Source: Dryococelus australis (lineage: Eukaryota > Arthropoda > Insecta > Phasmatodea > Phasmatidae). From it: DNA of 64,000 nucleotides. The DNA lies in contig CM057009.1 in assembly GCA_029891345.1 (NCBI GenBank), forward strand, positions 286,388,966 through 286,452,965, given 5' to 3'. The position numbers and the translations under genes are program-made. The notes under the pieces are model-generated. The model did not search any database, was not told the DNA's origin, and saw only the letters and a list, made by a program, of their open reading frames with translations. Shown piece after piece: positions 1-11,543 of the stretch; positions within the stretch are counted from its first letter, which is position 1; the number at the start of each line of letters is the position of its first letter.

Positions 1-339
1 GTAGTTTGCAAAGTCCTGCACCCGGGTATATTTCTGTATTTTTGCAACTTGTACATAATTTTTGGCAGGAGAAAAATTAGTTTATTTCCCAAGAACTACT
101 TATAGTTTTGTTTTTGTTCAGCATCCTCCCCGTCATTAATTCTAGATGTGCTAGATCTCGAATAATTACAAAGGGAATTGCTTCGATCTTCCATTCCTTT
201 GTTTCTTCATTTCCACACAGATATCAGCAGGTCATTTTAATCTATATTCTGCAAAGTACATTTAAGTTTCTTCCAAGATGTGTGCTCGATATTCGGCTCG
301 ATCTTTAATTCCACAGTTTATGGCGGTAGTGGTGGAGGT

Positions 340-960
340 TTCATACTGCCTAATCACTTGGTAATAGGTTTAAATGCTTCCTCATTGGCCATGATATGCT
401 CCATTTTGACACATTTGGTCAGTAAATACTCTGAGTGAATATTTTTAATCACACTAAGTAAGTCAGCAATGATGTTAGGTATGGTACTAAATGAAAATTG
501 CTGTGTACCACATTTATACACACTTCTTGCGCGGCAGTGAGTTCGAAACAGAGGTCAGCAGGTTTTGATATTATCAGTGGTGTTTTAAAGTTCAGTTAGA
601 TGAGTTAAATATATCATCCAGAACATTGTCGTTGCCAGACATTTTGTCCAAGGGATCTATAACTTTGAGATTCTTGACGAGCAAAGTTTTTATATTTATT
701 GGGATAACCCTAAGTATAACAACCATGCCATTAATGCTGTTACTACATCATTATTTGTTCTTTCCAGGACACCTTGTTTTAAAGCAATCAAATCGGCCTT
801 CAGGGGCTCGATATGAGCGTTGGTAACTGCACCTTTGTCATCCTTTTGATCGCTTACATTTTTAGTCGACTCCTCCTAGCACTGCAGTTCCCATTATCAG
901 TAAGCTAGAATCACATTTCAGCAAGCGAGAATCACATTTCAGCCATATTGTGGCAGACGC
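340..960 (-). pseudogene. Polinton-type fibre/core protein fragment
   Basis: Read on the minus strand, this stretch holds two short segments with the pattern of a Polinton fibre-like protein: NVSDQKDDKGAVTN (about 820-862) and NLKVIDPLDKMSGND (about 640-686), both variants of the repeated (V/I)xDPxDxxxAVN motif. About 200 bp further on (360-460) is a segment with YLLTK..ME..NEE..KPIT that lines up with YLLAK..ME..NEE..KPVT near 39.3 kb. The frame is broken several times. I infer a decayed piece of the same Polinton-like family found at 38.8-40.3 kb. That the family is a virion surface or core protein is recalled knowledge, not proven here. Confidence 0.5.
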
Positions 961-1139
961 CAGGGGGCCGCACACGACAAGCTAAGGTAGTATGCACTAT
1001 ATATTCCTTGCGAGCCCCTTGTTTGTACAACAAACCTTGACTGACCTACTACCACCGGTCTTTAAAAGCTTAGCATGCCACCCCCCCCCCCAGACTTGAG
1101 TGCATGGCGATCGAGAAGCGATGAAGTATAGTGCCGGAG

Positions 1140-1630
1140 CGGCACGAAGACTAGGGCTACTTGGTACCAGGATCTGGAGGAGCTGTGAGCTGCACTGCAA
1201 TGCACCCTACAGTTCTACAATTTATGGTGAGCATAACTCCTGCTAGGCAGTTAGGTGACATCCTACATCTCGAGGACACATTTGTAATCTTTTAACTGAA
1301 TAATATTCTAGCAAGGCTAGGGATAGCTTCATATTGTGTAATCATTGTAAGCGACTGAATATCCCGAAGTAAAGTAATTGTTTATTGTTCTACGTAAAGT
1401 TAAATATATTGTTCTGTTCTAGCATAGAGATTATTATAATAAGTGTGTTTTGTATAAAGGTATCTTAATCATTGGTTTAGCCATCGACAGCTACAAACCC
1501 CCCGTAGGTCTCCCTATCCTAGAGTGATATATAATAAGGTATTGAGAATATCTGGTGTCAGTAAGGATTGAGTAACAGAGATACGGTAGAAGTAGCATAA
1601 TAGGAGTTAGGGATAGGGAGATACGCTACA
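1140..1630 (+). repeat. LTR-like dispersed repeat, copy A
   Basis: Bases 1201-1630 match 13669-14100 at roughly 85 percent by eye, in direct orientation. Weaker similarity extends about 60 bp further left in both copies. Both copies stop at the same point, ...GCTACA. In copy A this is followed by CTGGTGGAGCGC, where TGG could start a primer-binding site. That, plus the ACA terminus, suggests a long terminal repeat. On the minus strand the left extension has weak tRNA A-box/B-box character, clearer in copy B. The left boundary and target-site duplication could not be fixed. Confidence 0.6.
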
Positions 1631-2509
1631 CTGGTGGAGCGCCTCACGATCCACCTCGCGCTTAGGCCAGTAGGCTCATTTCATTTAGACATTTCCCTAC
1701 CTCTTTCTGTGGAGAATTGTACGCAGCTGGAAAGACATGTGGCCACACAGCCAACCACGATGCCCATAGACATAATAATTCCCTACTCACCTAACATCTT
1801 CCCATCCTGCTGCTCTAGTATTTTCTTATGCTTTCAGTTTATATTAAGTCTATATTACAGTATTATTTTATTGTCAGTCATGTTACTCAGTTACATGTAG
1901 AACACAGCAAACCAGTGTGAGCACGTAACAGCTGTTAGGCCTTGCAGACAGTGAATGCGCAACAAGCGATAATGTAGCATGTCAGTACGCCACATGTGTG
2001 CGTCAACATTACGCACACATAGGCGACATTGCCAGCCCAGCACCGACGGCATGGCGCCGTCCCACTAGTTTAGAAAAGCTTTACTGCTTCCTTACTTTAA
2101 TGCATGCACACAGCTTGTTTCTGCATGTGGGACACTCTATTACCGTATAAGCAAAGGATTCTCCAAATAGTGTGTGTGTGTATCGAATAATTTATAACTT
2201 CTCTAGTCTTCTAAATATAAGTTACACTAAGTGCACGGCATCAATTACACTACACCACCTATGCTAACATGCCGTCGTAAACACAGAAAATAGATCTGCC
2301 ACGAAATATAAGAAAACTAGTCAAAACCCTCTTAATTGATTTAGGCGACTCCAAATGCACTGTTTACTTACACGAGCTGATAAGAAAATAATTAACAAGT
2401 AAAAACACCACTTCATACACCTCAATGAGGGGAACAAATTACACCACTTGAACACACTCTCCAACCACCACACCAATCAACACTTAACGAGCCCAGGACA
2501 AGCGGTTAT
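1631..2509 (+). other. leader or spacer between LTR-like repeat and gag
   Basis: No gene recognised. It begins with a TGG-containing segment right after the LTR-like repeat that could be a primer-binding site. It contains a short TG run near 2170 and becomes A/C-rich toward gag, as in 5' leaders of insect gypsy elements. An 88-codon ORF at 1634-1900 shows no family resemblance. Confidence 0.35.
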
Positions 2510-3547
2510 TTGACACCTCGCCCACGCCAAAAATTTCAAACAACACAAACACATTTAATTTCTATTCCTGCAATGACCACAAATCAACCTACACAAACAC
2601 CTCAAACAACGAACCAAGTACACGTAGTCATAATAGAGCCACACCACATCCCCACATTCGCAGGCGAAACTCACGAAAATGGTGAGAAATTTTTAGACAC
2701 CTTCTACGCCGTAAGTGAGCTAAATAACAGGACAGAATTAGAAAAACGGCCGCGTTTAAAGTTTTAACTCAAAGGGACAGCCAAAAGAACACACGAGAAT
2801 GTATACTATGCCAGTCCGCAGGAAATCTTGTGGCAAATGATTGCAGATAAATTATTACAGACCTTCAGAAAACTCGACACTACAGACAACTACAGACAGC
2901 TCCTCCGCACAACAAAACAACACCCAGACCAGAGTACACTAGCACAAATTGAAAATCTGCCATTTTATAAGAACAAGTGCGAATCACAATTACCAGAGTC
3001 AGAATTTATGAAAATAATTTGGACCTCACTGTCATTCGCCATCGCAGATAAACTTGTGTGGTTCGAAAACGATACATTTCAAAAGCTAATTCCAAACATT
3101 AAAAACATTGAGTTGGGCATGTACTGATACCAACGGACCATTGAACACGAATCACAAAACCCACACCACATAAAACTGCAAGAGGAGATAGCTATTTTGA
3201 AACAACAGCTAGACACGCTCAAAAACACATACAAAAACACGGCACCATGTCAAAGTCCTGGGATTTACATTGAACACCATTCATTACCACCCCCACCCAC
3301 CACCCACACAAACACGTACTTTAATCACAGGTACTACCGGACCACGGTAATTGAATGGCCACAGAGAAGGGCATCATACAGACATCCAAGACCCTATAAT
3401 CACGGCGCACACTACCACACAGGCCATTTCAGGGCACAACCAAGAGATTATGACCATGTACAAGGGCACGGTTATGGGATTAACTACAGGGAAAAACGTG
3501 TCTCCCCCCGCCCAGGAACAGCAGGTCCGAGTTCGCGATGCTTGTAG
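2510..3547 (+). pseudogene. gag: errantivirus-type gag, copy 1
   Basis: Broken gag-like reading frame of a Ty3/gypsy element, here recognised mainly by position and by comparison with the second copy at 57.7 kb. The first part (2510-2767) ends in a stop, the second (2828-3127) is alpha-helical with K/E/L-rich segments, and the third (3197-3547) is rich in H, R, Y, P and G as in nucleic-acid-binding gag tails. Both copies share a GTAK(R/x)T segment followed by a similar helical region. No CCHC zinc knuckle is seen, which is usual for errantiviruses. Gag would form the particle core and bind genomic RNA. At least three stops or shifts make it non-functional. The 3' end is interrupted by an LTR-like insertion starting near 3785. 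Confidence 0.6.
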
Positions 3548-3784
3548 GGCTACATTTAATAAAGTCGTGCCACAACGCTCATATGCCGACATCGCTAGGT
3601 TTAATTCCCGTAGCAGCCTGCCTCACACAACCCACCCCCTATGCAAATTAATGTGTGCTCGCCAACAGAGAATAGAGTGCTACACTCCATGTCGCAAATA
3701 CATTTTACGTCACCGGCAAAGCCAGTGTGACGATTGCATCGTCAACAGTTTGTTTTTAGTGGCATGTTTCAAAAGTTTGTAGCC

Positions 3785-4474
3785 ATGTGTGTGCAAACTG
3801 TGGTTCGCACTAAGCTCTTTGCATTTCTAATTTGCATTTTTATATTGATTATTAGTATTATAGTTTATATATATATATAATTTATAAGGCATTAATATTT
3901 TGATCTTGGTCACACATTTTATATTGCTTTTATTTCTCAACTTATTTTCATATTCATGTTTGCACTTGTAATTTTTCGCCGTCCAGCTGTGCATGGCCAT
4001 TGAAACTCTCTGCTTTTTAATACGCAGTTCTCACGGTCGTCGGTAGTGGTGAGTGGGTGCCAGAGTTTTCCCTTGCGATAGTTCAGGGTAGTAGTTCGCC
4101 AGCTGTCCAGCCTTGTGGAGGCACCGAGTGTGTGCTCGCGATGTCAACTTTTTTGCTGAGCGTGATCGAACGGATGTCAACGGTACATTTTGCCTGTCGC
4201 GTAACGAGGCTTCGGCTGTTACAAGTATATGAGCGGTGCTAAAGACGTCGGCTTGTTGGTTGAATACAATTTTGTTAAGTTTTTGCGCCGATGGCCTCTG
4301 TGAAATTTGCAGTGACTTTTGTGTGTTTTTCTGCTTACATTGTCTTATATGTCACACCACGTTTGTAATAATTTTTACGTGTGCGTGAGTAGACTGCTAG
4401 AAAGAAAGTATGTAAATTTTGTTTTCGAATGAGAGTGGCAATTTGTTAGGAAATATTCTTTGCTACACTGGTGA
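3785..4474 (+). repeat. candidate LTR inserted in the errantivirus
   Basis: The segment starts TGTGTGTGCAAACTG and ends TTTGCTACA. It is followed at once by CTGGTGACATGCGG, which fits a TGG-type primer-binding site as seen after gypsy LTRs. It separates the gag and protease parts of errantivirus copy 1, so it is probably a later insertion. No second copy lies in the window, so the LTR identity rests on its ends and context only. Confidence 0.45.
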
Positions 4475-5525
4475 CATGCGGTCGACATTAGCCCAGCAGA
4501 CAGTTTCATTTGGATGAAGTTCGACAGCAGGCTTCCTAGCCTGCGGAATTGCAGCTGCTACGAACGTCTCGTATTCTTTGTCAATGCCTGGAGATTGTAT
4601 ACACAGGTTCATCGGTCAACATAAATTAAGGTTCTGTGTCCTCGATAATTTCGCCCGAGAACATCGTGGATGGTTACGATTGAAAATTTCCCCAATTTTG
4701 GCTATCATGGTTCACTCGCCAGGGCCAAAAGCGGCGACCAGTTTTTGTGTGTGTAAACTGTTTGTCATAATCGTTTTAATGTTAAAGTTTAGATTTTAGC
4801 ACCAGTACGTGTCTCATTAATTTTTCTTACAGTGCCATAAATTTACTACCTCAAGATTAATCAGTGTGTTCAGTATGCAACATAATGAACTCAGAGTATT
4901 GTATAAACAATTTTTCCAATGATTGGAAATAAATTAACCCAATTGATACTTGTGTAAATTATCAATTAGAAGTGTCGCTGATCCTACTTATAACTTAAAA
5001 AAAAAACATTTCACAAAGTAATAAACACATTGTTGCTCGAGTACAGCTGCATTACGGGGTTTGGTTGAAGACGAGTGCTACTTGTCCCTTGATGTGTAAT
5101 AATCGTTCCATGAGGGTTATGGCAAGTGAGGTAGACTTTAAGTGCCTGAGCCCTTAAGAGACAAGGGCTACTAAACAGTTACTACAATAGAAAGCACTTT
5201 CGTACTGCCGGTGAAGCCAGCAGCTGCAGGTAGGTCAGACAAAGTAGAGTCGAAACAAACACAGTGTGCGTGGGCGATCACGGACGACAATCGCAAGTGC
5301 GTCAGACACCACCCAGCCCGGCCCGGCCATCCAGCATTGCCACACCGCCGCCGAAGCACGACCCACTTCACGACGTTGCCAAACATCACGAAAGTGTCAC
5401 CCAGAAGCAGGAAGTTGCCGGTTCACATAGCCTTGTGCACGACACTTGCACACTGTATTTCTATGCCGGACTAGAGGCCAGACTTTGTTAATTGTTTCCG
5501 AAACAAAATTTCTAGTTTTCTACTT
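4475..5525 (+). other. internal fragment following the candidate LTR
   Basis: Non-errantiviral sequence between the candidate LTR and the resumption of the errantivirus pol near 5530. Short ORFs (for example 4578-4799 and 5211-5474) show no convincing domain. An Arg/Pro/His-rich stretch near 5280-5400 could be a decayed gag tail. I read it as the truncated internal region of the inserted LTR element. Confidence 0.3.
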
Positions 5526-5529
5526 ACAT

Positions 5530-5973
5530 TGAGGATCATTTTAGGCGTTTCAAAAACAAGTTCGGACTGATACCACGAACTGCTTACATAGACAGCTCGC
5601 AAAATAATCGCACTATAGCCACTAACCAATGTTTTCAAAATACACTGAGCCTGGCCTGCGATGATGATTTGTTGTTGAAAAGCACACTGAGCGAACCTGC
5701 TCCTCCAACTAATTCAAACAAACCTGAGCACCCTACACTAAAGTGGACTGTCAGCACACAGTACTCACAACACCGACACCCTGTGACCCAGTAATAATTA
5801 AGGGGACAAAATATTACGCACTAGTGGATACTAGATACTCTCGTAGTTGTGTAGCTAGTACACTGATATCAGATCAACACCTTTTTCCATTAAGGGAACA
5901 AATAACTTTAGTTGGGGCCACAAGTGTTTTAACTCAACCTAAATGTGAAACGAATATTAATTTGAAAAAATAA
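5530..5973 (+). pseudogene. errantivirus protease region, copy 1
   Basis: Start of the pol polyprotein. The part at 5743-5973 has the retropepsin layout: a beta-strand, YYALVDTRYSRSCV, then a second half with T, L and V residues. The catalytic motif DTG is changed to DTR, and no second half with the usual ILG-type motif remains in frame. Upstream (from about 5530) an acidic linker precedes it. The homologous segment of copy 2 keeps the form LLDTGCS. This enzyme would cleave Gag-Pol during particle maturation. The element is dead: stops follow at 5971 and within the next 250 bp. Confidence 0.6.
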
Positions 5974-5999
5974 GGGCACAAATACCCTCAGAGGTTTCT

Positions 6000-7997
6000 A
6001 GTAGTTGATAACATACGACAGGACTTTATCCTCAGAGCTGACTTCATCAAGCATACCAATATAAATACCAATAAAAAATACAATATCATGCTTATTCATG
6101 GCCATGATCCTAACAAATTAGTATATGTTTCGCTACAATTATGGTCTTCTACAATCGATTCTAATATTTCCCTTGAACATTCCTTAAAAGCAATACAGAC
6201 TTTTGAATAAAATCCTTCTGGCTTGCCTCACATAAATAAGAATTTAACAGAAACACTGATAGAAGCTATCGGAGGCATTATTCTTTCCTACAAAGATCAG
6301 TTTGCCAACTCTATTTTAGAGTTAACACAGGCGAAAGAATTTGCAATCAAATTAGACCTCACGACCTACAAACCTATAGCAACCAGCCCTTACAGAATCA
6401 GTCCCAAAGTCAGAGATGATTTTTTAAAAACAAATTATGGATATAGTTAATGCAGGAATTATCCAGGAAGTGGACTCGCGCTATTCTGCTCCAAGTTTGG
6501 TGATTTTTAAAGAAATGTAGAGACTTAAGGTTTTTAACAGATTTTAGAAAATTAAATCAGTATCTAACTAGGTTACAGTACCCATTACCAAGGACAGAGG
6601 ACATTTTGAATGCCCTACAAAATTCCCTCTACATGACAAGTTTGGATTTATTCTCAGGTTTTTATAGTATCCTCTTTAAATTGGGATTCACAATTGGTGG
6701 TGTTGGGTTATTTTAATAAAAAGAATGCCAATGGGGCTCAGCACCTCCCCACGATATTATCAAATGTTTATTGATAAGCTACTAGGTCCCCTTAGATGGA
6801 CAGCAGCCACAGCCTACATAGACAATATTTTTATTCTGGAAAATGCTTTCGACAAACATGTATCTAACATACAAAAAGTCTTTGAGCATTTACACATGTT
6901 CAATGTGAAAGCAAACACCAAAAAATGCTCCTTTGCTGAGCAAACTGTAAAAGTACTATGTCACATAATTACCCCTAATGGTATTTCGACCAGCCCTGAT
7001 AAAGTCTCAGTTATAGAATAAAAAGACCCCTTTAAATCAACTGTGTACTTTCCTCGGCATAGCATCTTATTTGCAATGATATATGATAAACTATGCAGCA
7101 CTAGCACAGCCACTCATTGTATTGATTAAACATAATATACCATTTAAGTGGGCCAAAGTCCATCAAAATGCTTTCATTAACTTGAAAAAATCTATTTTAC
7201 AATCCCCTGCATTACAAAGATTCGATGAGGATAAAATTTATTCTGGCTTGCGATGCAAGGAATGACACAGTCGGCAGAACACTCCTACAGGTACACCCGC
7301 AATCGAAACAACGCTCTTTTATTGCTTTTGCATCGAAAAACCTCTCAGATCAGGATTTGCACTGAAATACAACAGAGAGAGAACTTGTGACTATTAGATA
7401 CCCTTGTAACCATTTCCATTAGTATCTATATGGTTGGCCATTTAAAATTGGATCATGCGAGCCTGCGGTACCTACGCTCTATGGCAGAACACAATAACCG
7501 AATACAGGAAATTGGCAATAGCAGTCATTGAAAACGACTTTGAGGTACACATTTTACGAGGTAAACTAAACACCCTTCCCGATGCCCTGAGCAGAATCAC
7601 TACTACCTCTCAAGTGTCAACACTTACAGTTACAGTTAACAATGCTCCTTATGCAGTTAAAGAAAACATGTTGACTTGCACCTCACTTTACACTGTGTTA
7701 GTGGAAGTCCTTTTGCAGGACACAAATAAGGCGGACGAACTTAGAATCACCATTGCCAAATACACCAAAAGCCATTGGGATGGCATTAAACACTGCTTAA
7801 AATCACAATACCAAGAGCAAGATAGAGATCGATTAGCCAAGGCGCTAGTGAACAAAGATATCTTCCCCATGCATGCAATCTGCAAAATTATTACAACCTT
7901 GTATCAGGTCAGTGTTCAGGTAGTTAGAAAACAGCACCCCTCGCCTAGAAACAACTTGTATCGGCCCCGTGCTGAAATGAAAAATACTTATTGTTAA
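6000..7997 (+). pseudogene. pol: errantivirus reverse transcriptase and RNase H, copy 1
   Basis: Ty3/gypsy reverse transcriptase in several frames. Visible signs are the N-terminal YKDQFANS...TYKPIATSPYRISPK segment (6280-6400), a fingers/palm segment with TDFRKLNQY (about 6530-6560), PMGLSTSPRYYQMFID (6728) and the catalytic loop in the form AYIDNIFI (6810-6830), where the second Asp of YIDD has become Asn. RNase H follows: LACDARND (about 7245) and a TERELVTI segment (about 7370-7390). The frame 7455-7997 then runs through the linker to integrase. The family copies RNA to DNA and removes the RNA template. Stops near 6210, 6450, 7021 and 7265 show it is inactive. Confidence 0.8.
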
Positions 7998-8010
7998 TAA
8001 GTCAGAGATA

Positions 8011-9340
8011 TTGCATTTTTTACCTGTATATACATCTGATCAGGAATATATAAAAATGGATGACGATTCCATTTTTCACGTATTCCTTATCACTGTTAAC
8101 ACATCCCCTTTCATAGGTGAATATTATCGTGACTCTCACATCAAAAAGCTTAAATTAGCATTATTGAATCCAGATCAAGCAGATACTAAGTACCATCATT
8201 TGAGCCATAGATATGGGTTTACAGCAAATGGTGAAATATTTTTAAAGATTAATATGCCTCAAGGCCCATACAAATTTACCCTTGTTCCACAAATATATGT
8301 CAATGAAATAATACAAGGCTATCATAATGCAATATTCGGTGGAGGGCATTTTGGCACCCTCAAATCTCTTGAAAAAAAACTAAACATTTATATTATTGGG
8401 ATAACATGAATGCAGACGTAAAGAAATATGTAAAGTCATGCCCTACTTGTCAATAAACTAAGGCCATTAATTCTAAACCAATGGGCCAACAGACACCTGT
8501 ACCACCCCAACCGCTTTTGAAGATGTGGGCTTTGGATGCAAAAGGGCCCCTCCCAACCACAAATTGCAAAAATAAATATTTTCTAGCCATGACTGAGTAT
8601 GCTACTCGTTATGTCGTTGATAAGGCCATTCATTCCCTCTATTGATGCCGCCACTTGTGTGGATTTTATCAAACAAGTATTTCTCCAATTTGGTTGCCCT
8701 GAGCAAATTTTAACTGACAGAAGCATTAGTTTTCAAAATGAATTGGTTAGTAATTTTTTACAATCTCTAGGCATTAAAAAATTAACGACTGCAGCCTCTA
8801 ATACGAAGTGTATCGGGCTTGTAGAATCTTCGAACCACTTAATTGGTGAACAACTCGCAATATGCGCTAACACAGATAAAGCTAACTGGGACCTGTATGT
8901 AGATTTCATCTCCTTCAATTATAACACCAGTATTAATACTACGACTAAGTTCCCTCCCTTTTATCTGTTGCATGAATTAGAAGCCACCCTTCCGGCGCAA
9001 GTCGTCGCAAGCCAACACTTGCCCCGAGTGCATGATTGGTGCCAAAAGCTTATGTAAAACCGTGAAACAGCTAAACTAAATTTAATTCACGCCCAACAAA
9101 ATCAGACCAATAATTTCAACCAATCCGATAAGAAAAGTACAATACATATCAAAGATTATATCTCGGTACGAAACAGAGGCTGTCAGAAGGCACTCACTCA
9201 TCGCTATCACTGGCCCTTTCTGGTTGTTAACATATTACGCGAATCAATAATCCATATTAGAACCAACAAAACTTGGCCACCGAAATCTGATACAGTGTGC
9301 ATGCATCACACAAAACCTGTTTTTATATGCTAAGTAATTG
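8011..9340 (+). pseudogene. pol: errantivirus integrase, copy 1
   Basis: Retroviral-type integrase that would insert the cDNA into host DNA. An HHCC zinc-binding part is seen (GGGHFG...then SCPTCQ near 8430-8450), then the core with ALDAKGP (first Asp, about 8535), LTDRS (second Asp, 8710-8725; Gly of DRG replaced) and GLVESSN (Glu, about 8820). A basic C-terminal tail extends to about 9340, with NILRESIIHIR in another frame. Stops at about 8408, 8455 and 9055 split it. It closely resembles the copy at 61.8-63.0 kb in layout but differs at many residues, so the two come from different subfamilies or are old. Confidence 0.8.
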
Positions 9341-9819
9341 TACTTTGTTACACTTAGTTTTATGATGTATATGATATTTGTGTAAATGTTCTCTTGATAT
9401 ATGTAATTATCCTTCTCGAGGATTAAACTGGTGTGAGCCATTCAGTGTCCAGCTTGAAGCAGAGCCAACACAGCCTATCCACACCATGACTGGGGTGTGC
9501 TGACACTGGCCTGGGCTCAGAAAATGTGTATGTAGCAGGAAGCAGGCAATGCGAGGTGTCAGTCCGGACTTCCTAGCTGCTACCCGGTCACAAGCTTTCT
9601 GCGGCACACTCACAGCGTGGAGAGGGGAGTCACACCTGCCAACTTCACACCACGTGCGGTGATGCAGCAGCAGCTACAAGGAGCTGCTACCTCTGCAAGA
9701 TGCTGTTGGCAATACTGCATGAGTACGAACCATGCTCTGTGCAGGCATGCGGTGGTTGCAATGGTGACTCCAACCGGCGGCCGCCTTGAAGGCAAGGAGT
9801 GGGGAGGCCACTCCAATAG
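9341..9819 (+). other. pol-env spacer, copy 1
   Basis: GC-richer stretch between integrase and env. Several small ORFs on both strands (for example 9617-9871) overlap each other and look accidental. Errantiviruses splice a subgenomic env mRNA across this zone, but I could not pick out a secure acceptor. Confidence 0.3.
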
Positions 9820-11543
9820 ATGTGCTGTCAAGGTCATTACGCCCTCTGTGTACTCCTTTCAGCTGTTCTGACACTGCCGGCCTCGTATCGAGTACATGCT
9901 GGTATCTGCTGGACACCCATGGCACTCGAATTCATCTACGAGGACAGTCTGCCCCTCGTATACACTCTTACTTTGAATTTTCCACAAATCCCCGAAAGTT
10001 AAGCGCGAATCGCACCTCCACTTCATGCAAAAACGGCAAAGTGTTGTGTGATTATTTACAGGCAGTGGAGCATGAAGTTCTCCGCGAGTTCTTGGATGAC
10101 GTCAGTACTTGCTTTCGCCAGAAAAGAGGAATCCAGGCCCTCGGCGACATCGGCATGCAGTGCTGCAATGTGCTTACAAACAAGCACTTGCAGGCAATGC
10201 TCGATAATGATACCCAACTTTATAACCAAATACACGAACTCACTGACAACATTCATTTTACCAACTCCACACTTAATGTCACCTTTAAGGTGGTAAATCA
10301 GATTGAACATAAGGCCCCTGACAAAGTTTCTCTTTCAAAGACCATTAATGGTCTATCAAATCTCTTGCAAAACCAACAGTCAGCCTTCTGCAATTTAAAT
10401 AACATTGAGATACAATTCTCTCTCCTATCAAAAAGAATTCTGCAATTAATAAATAATGTCATTATTGAGGAGTTGATTCAAACATATATATGCTCTTGCC
10501 AGATCAGTCGACTACCCTTAAGTGCTGTAAACAAGTCACAGCTGCCTCACGATTTACATAAGTTGAATGTACAATTACACATGCTGAACCTTACTTTAAG
10601 TATTGAAACAAAATATGTAATCAAATACTACACCAATAACTTGGCTGAATGTAGTTTTACAAGTACACAGTTGGTAATAAAATACAGATACTTGTCATTT
10701 GTATCCACTCAAATTGGCAGATTTATAAAGTAATCCCAGTTCCCTATTGTTTCGACACTCATACATGCAAAATTCACATTTTGTCTACCATTGTTGCAAT
10801 TGATCCCAATGAGGTTGTTGTCAATGCTATATCACCATCACCTGCCATGTCCCCAGATGTTAAAGCCATCCCCAAGGAATCAATAACATGTGAAAATTCA
10901 AAATGTATTAAAACAGCCATTCTGCTGTCAGATGCCAATGAATAGTTTTCGACATGGAAATTTCGTTGTTCTTATGACAACTCATTTTCAATCCACTCCA
11001 TTCTTCCCAACCTGTATGCATTTACCAACCCCCCCCTGAGGGTACTGTTTTAATATGTTCAAATAGCTCTCTCAATGCCGACATACAGAACTACAAATTG
11101 GGGACTGTTGAACTGCATGTGCCGTGTGGCTGTCATGTTGCCACACATGACGAAATATTAGTAGAGGCTACACACTTATGTGATGTGCGAGCACATACTG
11201 TACCCCTCCAGCTGACTGTCATACCGGCGCACTGGTTGAACCAGAAATCATTCCATCTCCAACAACTAACACTCACAACTGGGATACAGTTTTACAACAT
11301 TACTTCAGCGCTTGACACAAACTGGCAAATAAATCATACACAGTTGCTAGTTTTACCAGAATTTCATTCAGAGTACAGATATGGTAAGTTCAGAAAAAAC
11401 AAACTGTTTTCTGTTTAAGACTCTCCACATTTTGATTATATTACTATGACCATTATAGGTTTCCTCTTATTTACAGTGGTAGCCCTATATATCAAAATCC
11501 CTAAGTTTTCAATCATATTGACATGCCTGCAAACTCCTTCTTA
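9820..11543 (+). pseudogene. env: errantivirus envelope (baculovirus-F-like), copy 1
   Basis: Class I fusion envelope of the insect errantivirus/baculovirus F type, which would mediate membrane entry. An initial frame at 9820-10002 starts with a hydrophobic signal peptide (LCVLLSAVLTLPAS). The rest continues in the frame of 10000-10733, so there is one frameshift. A basic RQKR site at about 10118-10129 is followed by a fusion-peptide-like segment starting GIQALGDIG. N-linked glycosylation sites (NSTLNVT, NLT) and long helices follow. The ectodomain continues at 11098-11418 (GTVELHVPCGCHV). A membrane segment lies near 11440-11500, after one more stop, with a short basic tail ending about 11543. 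It is a relic with at least three interruptions. Confidence 0.75.

Noticed and set aside
5171..5491. Overlapping ORFs on both strands in a GC-rich patch
   Set aside because: Composition-driven open frames with no domain; lies inside the inserted LTR-element fragment.
9610..9925. Mutually overlapping ORFs between pol and env
   Set aside because: Four frames on both strands overlap in a GC-rich spacer; only the signal-peptide frame starting at 9820 has supporting features.
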